From contig NZ_QQBA01000003.1 in NCBI RefSeq assembly GCF_003350545.1, positions 62,001 to 126,000 of the forward strand: a stretch of 64,000 bases of DNA, given 5' to 3'. Each line of letters opens with the position of its first letter. Within the stretch, counting starts at the first letter, position 1. This stretch comes from Flavobacterium glaciei (lineage in GTDB: Bacteria; Bacteroidota; Bacteroidia; Flavobacteriales; Flavobacteriaceae). A program made the position numbers and the translations under genes. Below, piece after piece: positions 53,118-62,884 of this stretch. A model generated the notes under the pieces. It did not search any database and had not been told where the DNA came from. It saw nothing but the letters and a program-made list of their open reading frames with translations.

Positions 53118-53414
53118 TTTCTTTTTGTAAATAATGTTAGCTTTTTTCTATGTTGTTTTCTTCCCTTGGTGCTGAATAAATTTTTTTTAAACTAAAAAAA
53201 TAGGGACTATTTATATCGCTCTTTTGATTTATAATAGGGCACTAATCAATTGAAAATTCAGTATAAAGTTGTGCAATAATGCAGTTCAAAGGTATTAATT
53301 TTTTAGTTTGATAAATTTTGATTTCGTATTCTGTTATACAAGCTGTAATTTTATGAATTAGTTACAGTAATTTGTTTTTACGATTTGTATTTTTACAAAA
53401 ATTGAACTACAATA
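53118..53414. other. AT-rich gap before the SpecificRecomb gene
   Basis: About 300 nt between two divergent genes. TTTG (53371-53374) and TATTTTTA (53389-53396) near its right end resemble a Bacteroidetes promoter with short spacing. I see no gene, terminator or repeat in the rest. Confidence 0.4.
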
Positions 53415-55502
53415 ATGAAGGTATTTTTGAACGCAAATCCAAAGCCAACCATTGCAGGACTATTAACTGAGTTTTTTGGTGAAGCACAGTCTTGGCGAGA
53501 AATTGATGATCGTTTGGAGCCATTAGTAGAATTGATTCGGTTGATTCGACCTTTAAAGATTAAAAATGTTCAGAAGGTAGATTTGCAAGAAATCATTTTA
53601 TTTTTGAAAGAAAACTATTCATGTCGAAAACAGTTTTTTATTTATCTCAAAGAAATTTTAAAAGATAAAAAGTTCAATAAAATTCTTTCTGATGCGGCAA
53701 TCCTTCAGGATGTAGATTTTATTTTTGAAGTCAAAAAAAGGATTTTCGCAAAATTTTTGCCGTATCAACCCCAGAAAGATACTTTAGAATATATTCTCAA
53801 TCAGGTTTTTTATTTGGCTAACGACGGGATTTGGATTAACAAAATCCCCTTAAATCAGTTGGTAGAATTATATGATCTTTTGAGGTTTAAATCCATTTAT
53901 AATAGTACGGAACCTAACTCTGTTTTATCCGAATTATTAGTTGCCATGCATTTAATCACACAACGGATTAGTGGGCGTGCGATGGAAACAGAAGTAATCA
54001 AAATGGTACCGGAATTTGATGATTTGGAGAGTCCTTTTTCTGCTTTTGAAAAAGAATTATTCTTAATAGAAGAGCGGATTAGAAGTTCAGATAGACATTA
54101 TATCTCTTCAGACGATTTATCTTATGCACAATTGATGGTTTTGCATAAACAATGTGTAGAATTTGTAGATAAAGCATTTCATAATAGTTCGAAATATGGG
54201 ATTTCACTTCGGGTGAACCAAAATCTATTAAAAATTAGACAGCAACTAGAACGGTTGAAATTTTTAATCTCGTTACTGACAGTAGATAGTCCAAAAGATA
54301 AAAAAAACAATGGAATTATATTGGCATTGCGGTTAATAAAATTCAATTGTTATAAAAATAACGTTCGTAAATTTATTGGAGAAAGTACACAATTGATTTC
54401 GTATGAAATAACACAACACACAGCAAAAACAGGAGAACAATATATCACAGAAAGTCGTAAAGAATATTATAAAATGTTCAAAGCGGCACTAGGGGGTGGT
54501 CTCATAGTAGGAATCTTGTGTGTTATCAAAGTTTTGCTCTCTAAAGTAGAGACGAGTTTTTTTGGGCATGCTTTTTTGTATAGTATGAATTATGCATTTG
54601 GTTTTATCACCATTTATCTTCTTAGCTTCACTTTGGCGACTAAACAACCCGCAATGACTGCTTCTGCATTGATTAAAGCGTTAGAAGAAGGAGTCTTGAA
54701 AAAAGGGAAAGATGCAGAAAAATATAAGGCTTTTGCTATTCTTTTTGCTCGTGTTTTTCGCTCGCAGTTTATCGCATTTGTTGGAAATGTGATTATGGCT
54801 TTTCCAGTTTCTTTACTCGGTATCTGGTTGATTGACCATTTTATGCACTATAATATTGCTGCTACTAAATGGGAATCTTTATTAATTGATTTAAGTCCAA
54901 TACACTCTTTAGCAATTTTTCATGCGGCTATAGCTGGTGTGTTTCTGTTTTTATCTGGGATTATTTCAGGAAGTGTCGCTAACAGAGACAAACACAATCA
55001 GGTTTATTTCAGGATTACAGAGCATCCTTTCTTAAAAAGAAATTTCGGAAAAACTAAAACCGTAAAATTTGCGAAACTGTATGAAAAAAGATGGGCAGGT
55101 ATTATTTCAAATTTCTGGTTTGGATTATTTATGGGAAGTACGGCATCTGTAGGGTTGTTTTTAGGGTTAAATCTCGACATTCGCCATATTACATTTGCAA
55201 GTGGGAATCTTGCATTAGCTTTGTACGGAGCTAATTATGAAGTTAGTGACATCATGTTGTTTTGGGGTGTTTTAGGAATAGGAATCATAGGTTTAGTTAA
55301 TTTTATGGTTAGTTTTAGCCTTTCTATGGGACTTGCTTTTCGTTCTAGAGCCATTTCTTTATATGAATTACGATTTGTTACCTTTTCCATCTGGAATCAT
55401 TTCAAATCGAGCCCTATAAGTTTCTTTTTTCCAACAGAAAAAAAAGCCAAATCAGTTGTTGTTGAAAATTATTTGCATGTTGAGGACTCAAAAAACTCTT
55501 AG
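53415..55502 (+). CDS. SpecificRecomb (Gcr) family integral membrane protein
   Basis: A 695-aa protein with a soluble helical N-terminal half (1-350) and about six to eight TM helices in the C-terminal half (for example 357-372, 386-405, 450-470, 495-515, 570-590, 605-630). It belongs to the Pfam family named site-specific recombinase after the gonococcal gcr gene, but it has no recombinase catalytic residues and is plainly a membrane protein. The true function is unknown. The 46-nt gap to dinB suggests that the two may be cotranscribed. Confidence 0.85.
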   Translation: MKVFLNANPKPTIAGLLTEFFGEAQSWREIDDRLEPLVELIRLIRPLKIKNVQKVDLQEIILFLKENYSCRKQFFIYLKEILKDKKFNKILSDAAILQDVDFIFEVKKRIFAKFLPYQPQKDTLEYILNQVFYLANDGIWINKIPLNQLVELYDLLRFKSIYNSTEPNSVLSELLVAMHLITQRISGRAMETEVIKMVPEFDDLESPFSAFEKELFLIEERIRSSDRHYISSDDLSYAQLMVLHKQCVEFVDKAFHNSSKYGISLRVNQNLLKIRQQLERLKFLISLLTVDSPKDKKNNGIILALRLIKFNCYKNNVRKFIGESTQLISYEITQHTAKTGEQYITESRKEYYKMFKAALGGGLIVGILCVIKVLLSKVETSFFGHAFLYSMNYAFGFITIYLLSFTLATKQPAMTASALIKALEEGVLKKGKDAEKYKAFAILFARVFRSQFIAFVGNVIMAFPVSLLGIWLIDHFMHYNIAATKWESLLIDLSPIHSLAIFHAAIAGVFLFLSGIISGSVANRDKHNQVYFRITEHPFLKRNFGKTKTVKFAKLYEKRWAGIISNFWFGLFMGSTASVGLFLGLNLDIRHITFASGNLALALYGANYEVSDIMLFWGVLGIGIIGLVNFMVSFSLSMGLAFRSRAISLYELRFVTFSIWNHFKSSPISFFFPTEKKAKSVVVENYLHVEDSKNS

Positions 55503-55548
55503 CATGAAAGTCTTTCGAAAATAAGAACAGTTATGCAATCCGATTACG

Positions 55549-56631
55549 ATGCAAGAATTAATTCCAAATAGAAAAATCATACACGTCGATATGGATGCTT
55601 TCTATGCTTCAGTGGAGCAAATGGACAATCCATCGTTACGCGGAAAACCTATTGCTGTAGGTGGATCAGAAAACCGAGGTGTTGTTGCTGCGGCAAGTTA
55701 TGAAGCCAGAAAATTTGGAGTTCGAAGTGCTATAAGTGGAGTTATGGCTAAAAAAAATTGTCCAGAACTTATTTTCGTCAAACCCCGATTTGATCGCTAC
55801 AAGGAAATCTCTAATAAAATTCAAAAAATATTTCACGATTATACAGATTTAGTCGAGCCACTATCGCTTGATGAAGCCTATTTAGATGTTACCGTTAATA
55901 AAAAAGGAAATCCAAGTGCTACTTTATTGGCACAAGAAATAAGACAACGTATATTTAACGAAGTGGGTTTGACCGCTTCTGCTGGAATATCGGTAAATAA
56001 GTTTGTAGCAAAAATTGCCAGTGATTACAATAAGCCCAATGGACAAAAAACTGTCAATCCGGATGAAGTAATTTCATTTTTAGAAGCGTTACCTATCAGG
56101 AAGTTTCATGGCGTTGGGAAGGTTACAACTGAAAAAATGTACCAACTTGGAATTTTTACAGGAGTAGAATTAAAGAGTAAATCTGTAGAATTTCTGGAAA
56201 AACATTTTGGGAAATCAGGGGTCTTTTATTACAATGTTGTAAGAGGAATTCACAGAAGCGAGGTTAAATCTAACCGAATTACAAAATCAGTAGCTGCTGA
56301 ACACACTTTTGATGTCAATCTATCTTCTGAAATTTTTATGATAGAGAAGTTAGAAGTTATTGCATCAGCATTAGAAAAAAGATTAAAAAGGTATAATGTA
56401 GCTGGTAAAACGGTTACTTTAAAAATAAAATACAGTGATTTTTCTCAGCAAACGCGTAGTAAAACATTGTCTTATTTTATTTCTGACAAATCTTTAATAA
56501 TTGAAGTCGTAAAAGAACTATTGTATCAAGAAAGAATGAAAGATTCCGTCCGATTGCTGGGGATTTCCTTAAGTAATTTAAATACAGAGGAGAAGAAGTT
56601 TGTTGTGGTTCAGTTAAAATTTGATTTCTAA
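55549..56631 (+). CDS. dinB: DNA polymerase IV
   Basis: A 360-aa Y-family translesion polymerase. Catalytic acidic residues are D14 and D16 (HVDMDAFYASVEQ) and D108/E109 (LSLDEAYLDV). The thumb helix-hairpin-helix (LPIRKFHGVGKVT) and little-finger domain follow. The canonical beta-clamp-binding tail is weak at the end (FVVVQLKFDF). Full length and apparently intact. An SOS-type operator is not recognisable. Confidence 0.95.
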   Translation: MQELIPNRKIIHVDMDAFYASVEQMDNPSLRGKPIAVGGSENRGVVAAASYEARKFGVRSAISGVMAKKNCPELIFVKPRFDRYKEISNKIQKIFHDYTDLVEPLSLDEAYLDVTVNKKGNPSATLLAQEIRQRIFNEVGLTASAGISVNKFVAKIASDYNKPNGQKTVNPDEVISFLEALPIRKFHGVGKVTTEKMYQLGIFTGVELKSKSVEFLEKHFGKSGVFYYNVVRGIHRSEVKSNRITKSVAAEHTFDVNLSSEIFMIEKLEVIASALEKRLKRYNVAGKTVTLKIKYSDFSQQTRSKTLSYFISDKSLIIEVVKELLYQERMKDSVRLLGISLSNLNTEEKKFVVVQLKFDF

Positions 56632-56725
56632 TTGGGTTTTTTTACGTTGAACAATGGTTAAAGTATCAAAATTGTTATTTTATCTTTATAAATAAAATTA
56701 CATTTGATTTTTAAATCAATAAATC

Positions 56726-57241
56726 ATGAATAATTTTAGACAATATGAAGAAGCTATTGCATTGCATCATAATGGTTTAAGTGTAAAAACTGCTCCTGTT
56801 GTATGTTGGGATTTCCACAATGAATTTTTGACTTCAGTAAAAAGCTTTTTTTTGGATTTAAATAAATTAGATTCAATTGCAACCAAAAATAAATGGGTTA
56901 AGAATAATTGGGATTTAAAAAATAGCCTCAATGACGAAGTAATAATAGTTACCGATTCTAAATTGAAAATTGTTTTTGCTTCACACAATATAGCAAAAAT
57001 GAATGGGTATGTAGAAGCGGAAGTTTTGGGGAAAAGTCCAAAAATGTTTCAAGGAGAGGCTACTAATCAAATTACTTCAAATGAAATTCGTAGAGCAATC
57101 TTAGATCAGCAACCATTTGAAAAAACTGTAATGAATTATAAAAAAAATGGCGACATCTATGCTTGTTTGATAAAAGGGTTCCCTGTTTTTAATATCAAAG
57201 GAGAGTTGAGTCATTATATCGCTTTTGAAAAAGCTGCTTAA
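56726..57241 (+). CDS. PAS domain protein
   Basis: A 171-aa protein with one PAS domain at about 72-170 (VTDSKLKIVFASHNIAKMNGYVEAEVLGKSPKMFQ ...). The spacing and GKSPKMFQG segment resemble flavin-binding LOV/PAS proteins, but the LOV cysteine context (GRNCRFLQ) is not present, as the segment reads GKSPKMFQ. There is no output domain. The N-terminal 70 residues are not recognised. It probably senses a small ligand or interacts with a kinase elsewhere. A strong bidirectional terminator follows. Confidence 0.82.
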   Translation: MNNFRQYEEAIALHHNGLSVKTAPVVCWDFHNEFLTSVKSFFLDLNKLDSIATKNKWVKNNWDLKNSLNDEVIIVTDSKLKIVFASHNIAKMNGYVEAEVLGKSPKMFQGEATNQITSNEIRRAILDQQPFEKTVMNYKKNGDIYACLIKGFPVFNIKGELSHYIAFEKAA

Positions 57242-57282
57242 AAAAGAGAAAACCTTTCTAATTCAGAAAGGTTTTCTCTTTT
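57242..57282. terminator. Bidirectional terminator between PAS and BI-1 genes
   Basis: An 18-bp perfect stem (57242-57259 with 57265-57282; aaaagagaaaacctttct) and a 5-nt loop, with A and T tracts on both sides. Confidence 0.92.
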
Positions 57283-57303
57283 ATATGATTTTTTATAATG
57301 GCT

Positions 57304-58074
57304 TTAGTTTTTACTATTCAACTTAGAAAGCAATCTTAGGAATTCGATATACAACCATACCAGTGTAATCATCAATCCCATGGCGCCATACCATTCCATG
57401 TATTTTGGCATTTTTTGTGTTGCACCTTTTTCTATTCGGTCAAAATCTAAAAATAAATTCAAAGCGGCAACAACAATCACAAAAACACTAATTCCAATGC
57501 TCATCATTGAGTTTCCATAATGCACAGGAACAAAGCTCGTAAACATAGAAAACACCCAAGATATAAGATAATAGGTTGCAATAGCCAACGTGGCAGCTAC
57601 AACAACTGATTTAAATTGCTCTGTAACTTTTACAATTTTATATTTATACAATCCCAGACAAACCATAAAAGTTACAAAAGTAGCACCTACTGCCTGTATT
57701 ACTATTCCAGGATACATTGCTTCAAATATTGCAGAAATTCCGCCTATAAATAATCCTTCGAATAAAGCATATCCTGGAGCTAAATATGGAGAGTATTGTG
57801 GTTTGAAGGCAGAAATAAGCACTAAAACTAATCCAACAACAGCACCTCCAATTGCAGGAACCATTGGATTCATTCCATTGAAAGTCAACCACCAGATTAC
57901 AGTTGCAGAAGCGGTAAGAAGTAAAAATAAGATTAAACTTTTATTGATAGTGCCAGACAAAGTCATCTCGTTGTTATAATCAATGATAGTAGCTTGATGA
58001 ACTTCGTCATTTTTTGAAACTGCAGTAGAAAAAGTTTTATTATTTAAAAATGGATTTTTAGAATTGAAACTCAT
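57304..58074 (-). CDS. Bax inhibitor-1/YccA family membrane protein
   Basis: A 256-aa protein with seven TM helices and a soluble N-terminal 45 residues. The opening NPFLNNKTF is usual for the Bacteroidetes branch. BI-1 family members act as pH-sensitive calcium leak channels or as FtsH modulators in other bacteria. Conserved acidic residues near the C-terminus (FLDFDRIEKG) match the pair of aspartates proposed as a pH sensor in BsYetJ. Monocistronic on the minus strand. Confidence 0.9.
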   Translation of the reverse strand: MSFNSKNPFLNNKTFSTAVSKNDEVHQATIIDYNNEMTLSGTINKSLILFLLLTASATVIWWLTFNGMNPMVPAIGGAVVGLVLVLISAFKPQYSPYLAPGYALFEGLFIGGISAIFEAMYPGIVIQAVGATFVTFMVCLGLYKYKIVKVTEQFKSVVVAATLAIATYYLISWVFSMFTSFVPVHYGNSMMSIGISVFVIVVAALNLFLDFDRIEKGATQKMPKYMEWYGAMGLMITLVWLYIEFLRLLSKLNSKN

Positions 58075-58186
58075 AATTTGTAGTTTTATTTGTTGTTCAA
58101 ATATAAATTTTATTTTGCAGAAGGTTGTTTAAATAGTCCTAAAATTTTTTTAAGAAGAAAATCGTTTTGCATTAATTAATGCATAA

Positions 58187-58223
58187 AAAAATCCGTCTCA
58201 TTTATCTAACGAGACGGATTTTT
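58187..58223 (-). terminator. Terminator after pyk
   Basis: A 13-bp stem, aaaaatccgtctc (58187-58199) with gagacggattttt (58211-58223). A separate perfect 16-bp palindrome tgcattaattaatgca lies just beyond it (58169-58184). Confidence 0.85.
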
Positions 58224-58246
58224 AATATTTAATGAAATAGCTTTTA

Positions 58247-59677
58247 CTATTCTATTTCTGATACTCTTAAGGTGTTAACCATTCCTTTATCTTTAATAGG
58301 CATTGCTGCTAAATTGATAAGGAAATCACCTTTTTGTACAAAACCTTTTTGTTTTACAATTTCGTTTATGTCAGTTACAGTGTCATCAGTACTTACATCT
58401 TTAGTGTACATGAAAGATTTTACTCCCCATAACAAATTAAGTTGTGTAAGGATTCTTTGATTCGATGTAAAAACTAAAATATGAGCATTAGGTCTCCAAG
58501 CTGAAATTTGGAAAGCAGTATAACCACTATTTGTCAAAGTACAAATTGCTTTTGCTTTGATAACGTTAGCCATTGTTGCTGCATGATGACAAATTGTTTT
58601 AGTAATAAAACGTTTTGTTTTTATCTGTGGTGTATTTTGTGGCACTTGAATTAGCGGAGAATCTTCTACAGCCTCAATAATTTGAGTCATTTTTTGAATT
58701 ACTTGAACTGGGTAATTACCTGTAGCGGTTTCTCCAGAAAGCATCACAGCATCTGCACCATCCATAACTGAATTTGCAACGTCATTTACCTCAGCACGTG
58801 TTGGCGTCAAGCTAGTGATCATTGTTTCCATCATTTGAGTAGCAACAATTACGGGGATTCTTGCAGTTTTAGCTCGGCGTATTAATTCTTTTTGAACTAA
58901 AGGTACTTCATGAGCAGGAAGTTCTACTCCTAAATCTCCACGAGCTACCATAAGAGCATCACAATATGCAACAATTTTGTCGATATTTTCTAATGCTTCT
59001 GGCATTTCTATTTTGGCAATAATCGGAATTTTATATTCAGAGTGTTCTGCAATTAATTCTTGTAAATCTTGTAAGTCTCTAGGAGTTTTTACAAACGATA
59101 ATGCTATCCAATCAACATTTTGTCCAATAGCAAAAATGGCATCTGCTATGTCTTTCTCAGTCATTGCTGGAAGAGAAATTTTTGTATTAGGTAGATTTAC
59201 CCCTTTTTTAGATTTCAATTCACCACCTTGAATTACTCTAGCTATAACCTCTGATTTTTTATCAGTTTCAACGATTTCAAATATAAGTTTTCCATCATCA
59301 AGCAAAATTCTTTCTCCAGGATTAACATCATTTGGAAAGTTTTGGTATTTCATGAATACTTTTTTTGCTGTTCCAAGAATGTCTTCGGCAGTAGTAAAAG
59401 TGATTAAATCTCCATCATGTACCACTACGCCTTCTTCCATAACTCCAACACGAAGTTTAGGTCCTTGTAAATCACCTAGGATTGCAGTTGTATATCCAAA
59501 TTCTTCATTTAGACCTCGTATGATATTAATTTTTTCTTTTACATCATTGTAGTCAGCATGTGAAAAATTCACTCTAAATACATTTACACCAGCATCAATC
59601 ATGTCTTTTATGATTTCTCTTGTACTACATGCGGGCCCAAGTGTGGCTACAATTTTTGTTTTTTTGTTTGTAAGCAT
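58247..59677 (-). CDS. pyk: Pyruvate kinase
   Basis: A 476-aa glycolytic enzyme. The N-terminus TKIVATLGPACSTREIIKDM, the metal-binding AKIEMPEALENIDKIV (catalytic Lys in IIAKIE), ARGDLGVELP and the MLSGETATGNYPV segments are all standard. It lies 5 nt after the IPExxxVDY gene on the same mRNA. Regulation by sugar phosphates cannot be read from sequence with confidence. Confidence 0.97.
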   Translation of the reverse strand: MLTNKKTKIVATLGPACSTREIIKDMIDAGVNVFRVNFSHADYNDVKEKINIIRGLNEEFGYTTAILGDLQGPKLRVGVMEEGVVVHDGDLITFTTAEDILGTAKKVFMKYQNFPNDVNPGERILLDDGKLIFEIVETDKKSEVIARVIQGGELKSKKGVNLPNTKISLPAMTEKDIADAIFAIGQNVDWIALSFVKTPRDLQDLQELIAEHSEYKIPIIAKIEMPEALENIDKIVAYCDALMVARGDLGVELPAHEVPLVQKELIRRAKTARIPVIVATQMMETMITSLTPTRAEVNDVANSVMDGADAVMLSGETATGNYPVQVIQKMTQIIEAVEDSPLIQVPQNTPQIKTKRFITKTICHHAATMANVIKAKAICTLTNSGYTAFQISAWRPNAHILVFTSNQRILTQLNLLWGVKSFMYTKDVSTDDTVTDINEIVKQKGFVQKGDFLINLAAMPIKDKGMVNTLRVSEIE

Positions 59678-59682
59678 TTGTA

Positions 59683-60171
59683 TTAAAAAATTAAATTGTT
59701 TTTCGATTTTATTTGATTTGTACTAACAGTGTAAACTGTTGATACATTATCTATGGTATTTAAAAGTATCTGTATTTTTGATACATTCATTGTATCTTCA
59801 TTATTTTCTATTTTTAAAAAATAATCTACTTTTTTAAATTCAGGGAGCAAAAACACTTTTGTAGCGACTTCCATTGTAACATTTGAAAATAAATTTTGAG
59901 TGCTTCCTTTTTTATATTGAATTACTTCATTTTTATTTTGAATCAAATTCCAAGAGATTTCTTTTTCGGCATCATTGTAAATAAATCTCGAAAAATTTGT
60001 TTCCCCTTCTTTTATATTAATTTGAATTTCATTTTTACTTTTACTCAAATTTATAGGCAATTTTTGATTTATAAAATAAGCCAATCTATAGTCTTCTAAT
60101 GAAGTATGAATTGCGATGAGATAGTAGTCTATTTCGTCAAATTCGCCAAGATCTAGTTTATGAATTGCCAT
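59683..60171 (-). CDS. IPExxxVDY family protein
   Basis: A 162-aa soluble protein of the Bacteroidetes family named after a conserved I/LPExxxVDY motif, here LPEFKKVDY at residues 109-117. The role is unknown. It consistently sits between rnc and pyk, as here, with a 5-nt gap to pyk and 114 nt from rnc. The N-terminus (HKLDLGEFDEIDYYLIAIHT) is well conserved in the family. I infer only that its expression is tied to pyk. Confidence 0.88.
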   Translation of the reverse strand: MAIHKLDLGEFDEIDYYLIAIHTSLEDYRLAYFINQKLPINLSKSKNEIQINIKEGETNFSRFIYNDAEKEISWNLIQNKNEVIQYKKGSTQNLFSNVTMEVATKVFLLPEFKKVDYFLKIENNEDTMNVSKIQILLNTIDNVSTVYTVSTNQIKSKNNLIF

Positions 60172-60285
60172 TTCATGAAAAAATAAGATGTAAATATAGT
60201 ATTTCTATCGAAGTGTAGACCCCTCAAAATAAGATGTTTTAGTTAATTTATGAACGAAAACGTTATAGTTTTATGAAAATTGATG

Positions 60286-61026
60286 TTATTTTCTGTCCAT
60301 TTTTTCTTGAAATGCAAAATAAGCGCGTTGGGATGCTTTTTCTTCTGCTTTCTTTTTTGATGTTGCTCTTGCTCTTGCAATCACTTTATCATCAATACTA
60401 AGTTTTACGCCAAACAAACGTTGTCCGTCAATTGCGTTATCTTCGAAAATATCATAATGAAATATTTTCTTTTCTTTTTGGCACCATTCGATGACCAAAC
60501 TTTTATAACTAATTACTTTTCCTTCGAGTCTTGCGATATCTACGTAAGGAATTATAACTCTTTTTTGAATGAATTTTTGACAATATACATAGCCTCTATC
60601 CAGATAAATTGCTCCAACTAATGACTCAAAAATGTTGCCATGTATGTTTTCTCCAAAATGCTGTATTGGCACTTTGCTTTCTATGTATTGCACTAAATTT
60701 AAGTCTTTGCCTAATTCGTTCAAATGTTCTCTGCTTACAATCTTTGAACGCATTTTAGTTAGATAACCTTCATCTCCAGCAGGAGCTTCGCTAAATAAAT
60801 GTGCTGCTATTACTGAACTTAGCATGGCATCACCTAAAAATTCTAATCTTTCGTAATTAATTGGATTTCCTAAAACATCCAATCGATTTGAAGAGCGATG
60901 TGTGAAAGCTTTTTTGTAATAATCTAAGTTTATTGGATCAAAACCCAATATTTTCTGAATAGAATCAAAAAAAATCCCGTCTTCTGGAGAACGGGATTTT
61001 GAAAATATTTTTCTGATTATACGCAT
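60286..61026 (-). CDS. rnc: Ribonuclease III
   Basis: A 246-aa double-strand-specific RNase. The catalytic signature YERLEFLGDAML carries the metal-binding Glu and Asp, a second acidic site is in GNIFESLVGAIYLDRG, and a dsRNA-binding domain fills the last 70 residues. The first 20 residues (RKIFSKSRSPEDGIFFDS) form a short extension found in Bacteroidetes. It lies 9 nt after fabF, the usual acpP-fabF-rnc order. Confidence 0.95.
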   Translation of the reverse strand: MRIIRKIFSKSRSPEDGIFFDSIQKILGFDPINLDYYKKAFTHRSSNRLDVLGNPINYERLEFLGDAMLSSVIAAHLFSEAPAGDEGYLTKMRSKIVSREHLNELGKDLNLVQYIESKVPIQHFGENIHGNIFESLVGAIYLDRGYVYCQKFIQKRVIIPYVDIARLEGKVISYKSLVIEWCQKEKKIFHYDIFEDNAIDGQRLFGVKLSIDDKVIARARATSKKKAEEKASQRAYFAFQEKMDRK

Positions 61027-61035
61027 ATATAATTA

Positions 61036-62289
61036 TTAAATTTCTAATTTTTTTACCAATACACATGCATTGTGACCGCCAAAACCAAAAGTATTACTCA
61101 TAACAACATTCATTTCTCTTTTTTGAGCTTGGTTAAAAGTAAAATTTAATTTGGTATCAATACTTTCATCATTTGTAAAATGATTAATTGTTGGAGGTAC
61201 AATTCCATGTTTCATAGAAAGAATAGAAGAAATTGTTTCAACAGCTCCAGCAGCGCCAAGTAAATGACCCGTCATAGACTTTGTTGAATTAAGATTCATG
61301 GTATAAGCATGATCCCCAAAAACATGAAGAATAGCTTTAGATTCTGCCATATCTCCTAAAGGGGTAGAAGTTCCGTGCATGTTTACGCCATCTACATCAG
61401 TTGGTTGTAAACCAGCGTCTCTCAAGCAGTTCAGCATTACATTTTTAGCACCCAATCCTTCTGGATGCGGTGCAGTTATATGATGTGCATCTGCTGACAT
61501 ACCGCCACCGCCTATTTCGCAATATATTTTTGCGCCACGAGCAATAGCATGTTCGTATTCCTCTAGGACTAGAGCACCAGCACCTTCACCTAAAACAAAT
61601 CCATCTCGGTCTTTGTCCATAGGTCTTGAAGCCGTTTTTGGATCATCATTCCTTGTTGACAAAGCATGCATGGCATTAAAGCCACCCATTCCTGCTATTG
61701 TCACTGCGGCTTCAGAACCTCCAGTAACCATTGCATCTGCATGACCTAATCTAATATAATTGAAAGCATCAATAATAGCATTTGTAGAAGAAGCACATGC
61801 TGAAACAGTTGTAAAATTTGGTCCTCTAAAACCATATTTTATTGAAATATGACCGCCAGCGATATCGGCAATCATCTTAGGGATGAAGAAAGGATTAAAT
61901 TTAGGGGTGCCATCACCAGCAGCAAAATTAAGAACTTCTATTTGAAAAGTTTCTAATCCGCCTATTCCAGATCCCCATATTACACCTACTCTATCTTTAT
62001 CTAATTTTTCAAAATTGAAACCTGCATCATTTACAGCTTCGTCAGATGATACCATTGCGTATTGTGCATATCGGTCCATTTTTCTAGCCTCTTTTCTGTC
62101 TAAGAAATCTTCAGCATTAAAATTTTTCAATTCGCATGCAAATTGAGTTTTAAATTTTGAAGCGTCAAAATATGTGATTGGAGCAGCTCCACTAACGCCG
62201 TTAATAAGTCCGTTCCAATACTCTTCAATGTTATTTCCAATGGGTGTAAGAGCGCCTAAACCTGTTACAACAACTCGTCTTAATACCAT
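61036..62289 (-). CDS. fabF: 3-Oxoacyl-ACP synthase II
   Basis: A 417-aa condensing enzyme of fatty-acid elongation. I chose the ATG at 62289 (MVLRRVVVTGLG); the ATG at 62319 would add ten residues not found in the family. The active-site triad is C165 (VSACASSTNA) and two histidines in NMHGTSTPLGD and MTGHLLGAAGA. It is separated from acpP by a terminator-like hairpin, which may set the high acpP to fabF ratio. Confidence 0.96.
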   Translation of the reverse strand: MVLRRVVVTGLGALTPIGNNIEEYWNGLINGVSGAAPITYFDASKFKTQFACELKNFNAEDFLDRKEARKMDRYAQYAMVSSDEAVNDAGFNFEKLDKDRVGVIWGSGIGGLETFQIEVLNFAAGDGTPKFNPFFIPKMIADIAGGHISIKYGFRGPNFTTVSACASSTNAIIDAFNYIRLGHADAMVTGGSEAAVTIAGMGGFNAMHALSTRNDDPKTASRPMDKDRDGFVLGEGAGALVLEEYEHAIARGAKIYCEIGGGGMSADAHHITAPHPEGLGAKNVMLNCLRDAGLQPTDVDGVNMHGTSTPLGDMAESKAILHVFGDHAYTMNLNSTKSMTGHLLGAAGAVETISSILSMKHGIVPPTINHFTNDESIDTKLNFTFNQAQKREMNVVMSNTFGFGGHNACVLVKKLEI

Positions 62290-62429
62290 AAATTCTTTAT
62301 TTTTGTTATCTTTAAACAAATAAAACCCATGCTTTCTTTACTGTATTACTATTACGAAAGAGCCATGGGTATTACAATAAATATAGTTTTGATTGAATTT
62401 CAATCTCGAATTTAATTTTTAAAAAAAAT

Positions 62430-62463
62430 AATAACACCCGTAAGCAAGAATGCTGACGGGTGT
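62430..62463 (-). terminator. Terminator or attenuator between acpP and fabF
   Basis: On the minus strand, acacccgtcagc (62452-62463) pairs with 62434-62445 at 11 of 12 positions, and an A/T-rich tract that reads attattttttttaaaaa follows. It lies 9 nt after the acpP stop and 140 nt before fabF. It probably stops most transcripts after acpP. Confidence 0.8.
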
Positions 62464-62471
62464 GTACTTTA

Positions 62472-62708
62472 TTATTTTTTAGCTTCCTCGATATAAGAGA
62501 TTGCTTGACCTACAGTAGCGATGTTTTCTGCTTGATCGTCTGGAATTTGAATGTCAAATTCTTTTTCGAATTCCATAATAAGCTCAACAGTGTCTAATGA
62601 GTCAGCTCCTAAATCATTAGTGAAGCTTGCTTCTGTTACAACTTCGTTTTCGTCAACACCTAATTTGTCTACGATAATCGCTTTTACTCTTGATGCAATG
62701 TCTGACAT
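62472..62708 (-). CDS. acpP: Acyl carrier protein
   Basis: A 78-aa acidic ACP. The phosphopantetheine attachment serine is S37 in the motif [12 protein letters not shown]. Length and charge are typical. It heads the acpP-fabF-rnc group, has a clear -7 box upstream (62739-62746) and a terminator right after it. Confidence 0.98.
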   Translation of the reverse strand: MSDIASRVKAIIVDKLGVDENEVVTEASFTNDLGADSLDTVELIMEFEKEFDIQIPDDQAENIATVGQAISYIEEAKK

Positions 62709-62738
62709 AATCTTTAATTTTAGAATTTAATTTGTTGG

Positions 62739-62746
62739 CAAAAATA
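62739..62746 (-). promoter_or_regulatory. -7 promoter box for acpP
   Basis: On the minus strand, TATTTTTG followed by cc, 31-38 nt before the acpP ATG. It has the same form (TATTTTTGCC) as the pgi and TonB receptor boxes, which suggests a strong constitutive class. Confidence 0.5.
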
Positions 62747-62884
62747 AAAAACTTTATTTTAAAACAACTATTTAGTTAATAAATGTGTCATCTAAATTAT
62801 GAAATTTATTTTGACAAACCGAAGACAATGTTATTTATTTTCAATTTTTATGCCTTTTTTTGCACCATATAAATAAGCTGTATT

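Noticed and set aside
53415..55502. Mobile-element integrase or recombinase
   Set aside because: The family name suggests it, but the protein is polytopic and has no tyrosine or serine recombinase catalytic motif, att-like repeats or neighbouring cargo.
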